Below, one piece after another: positions 5,312 to 5,575 of a stretch of 5,575 nucleotides of DNA. The position numbers were made by a program, and so were the translations under genes. The stretch is from WTJY01 sp041568735 (GTDB lineage Bacteria > Chloroflexota > Anaerolineae > Promineifilales > Promineifilaceae). Position 1 is the stretch's first letter. Every line of letters begins with the position of its first letter. Under the pieces are notes generated by a model that was not told the origin of the DNA, ran no database searches, and saw only the letters and a list, made by a program, of their open reading frames with translations. The stretch is from assembly GCA_041568735.1 (NCBI GenBank), contig JBFFZG010000311.1, positions 1 through 5,575 on the forward strand, written 5' to 3'.

Positions 5312-5575
5312 TCACGCATCAGCCCCGGGGGCTGGCTCAAATCGGGCCAGCCCCCGTTTAATTTTTTGGCGCCAGCCAGCGGAGAGCAGGGTGCGGGCCG
5401 CCGTGCGCATGACGGTCCAGAATCCGGCGCGATCAAAGCGCCAGGCGAGGACCAGATAGACCACGGTTCCGAGCAGGACCAGGGCGCTGAATTCGGCCGC
5501 CTGGGCGAGCAGATCTCGACCGGGAAAAACGAAGAGTCCCCGCCAGGCCGGCCAGAGGCGCAGGAGCCACAAAAA
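5312..5575 (-). CDS. C-terminal part of a membrane protein, possibly a MurJ/Wzx-type flippase (partial)
   Basis: The frame is open to the right edge and stops at TGA (complement of 5312-5314), giving 88 visible residues and no start. It contains a hydrophobic helix, SALVLLGTVVYLVLAWRF (about 30-47), preceded by a more polar loop and followed by a basic amphipathic segment ending AGWRQKIKRGLARFEP. Codons are rich in G/C at third positions, as in the other genes, which supports real coding. A last helix followed by a short basic tail resembles polysaccharide-biosynthesis or lipid II flippase C-termini, but nothing diagnostic is present and other membrane families fit too. The last 14 codons lie over the terminator of the opposing rhodanese operon, so the tail sequence is partly dictated by that hairpin. 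Confidence 0.55.
   Translation of the reverse strand, partial: FLWLLRLWPAWRGLFVFPGRDLLAQAAEFSALVLLGTVVYLVLAWRFDRAGFWTVMRTAARTLLSAGWRQKIKRGLARFEPAPGADA
5326..5367 (+). terminator. Rho-independent terminator of the DUF423-DUF3105-rhodanese operon
   Basis: A perfect 11-bp stem is made by CGGGGGCTGGC (5326-5336) and GCCAGCCCCCG (5346-5356), with a 9-nt loop. The T-rich tail TTTAATTTTTT (5357-5367) follows. It starts 32 bp after the rhodanese stop. It lies entirely inside the coding sequence of the convergent minus-strand gene. There is no T-run on the other side, so it should act only on plus-strand transcription. Confidence 0.93.

Noticed and set aside
1..5575. A hidden mobile element, CRISPR array, toxin-antitoxin pair or defence system
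   Set aside because: No repeated spacers, terminal inverted repeats with transposase, recombinase motifs or paired small genes were seen; all long genes belong to housekeeping or widespread families.

Overview
This GC-rich, tightly packed window looks like ordinary bacterial chromosome. The best lineage guess is a Chloroflexota (Anaerolineae-like) genome. The clues are a YugP-type zinc metallopeptidase tail, a guanylate kinase with the GKDS P-loop and a YKGVP segment, a zinc-ribbon protein with a long acidic tail, and a DUF3105 protein. The assignment is from memory of these families and was not tested by any search.

Layout: (1) Positions 2-109 hold the last 35 codons of a YugP-like membrane zinc peptidase, closed by a strong intrinsic terminator at 167-198. 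(2) Positions 226-1764 encode a lactate permease (LctP) family transporter on the plus strand. It runs head-on into gmk (1761-2405, minus), and the two stop codons share one CTAG. (3) A 131-bp divergent promoter region separates gmk from a plus-strand FmdB-type zinc-ribbon gene (2537-2944). That gene converges, after 23 bp, on tmk (dTMP kinase, 2968-3594, minus). (4) A 346-bp non-coding divergent region (3595-3940) separates tmk from a plus-strand three-gene operon: DUF423 membrane protein (3941-4312), membrane-anchored DUF3105 protein (4334-4921) and single-domain rhodanese (4934-5293). The operon ends at a strong terminator (5326-5367). (5) A minus-strand gene enters from the right edge (5312-5575, partial). 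It encodes a membrane-protein C-terminus whose last codons lie over that terminator.

Functionally there are two nucleotide-monophosphate kinases feeding nucleic-acid precursor synthesis, one probable organic-acid transporter, one zinc-ribbon protein of unknown role, and a small envelope-associated operon with a sulfurtransferase-like member. Nothing mobile, no CRISPR array, no RNA gene and no defence-like cassette was seen.

The points most worth a second look are the altered GMP-pocket and P-loop residues in gmk, the DUF423-DUF3105-rhodanese operon, the extreme compaction of the three convergent gene pairs (including a terminator inside an opposing gene), and a possible leaderless lctP mRNA. 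I do not see a clearly new biological system here.
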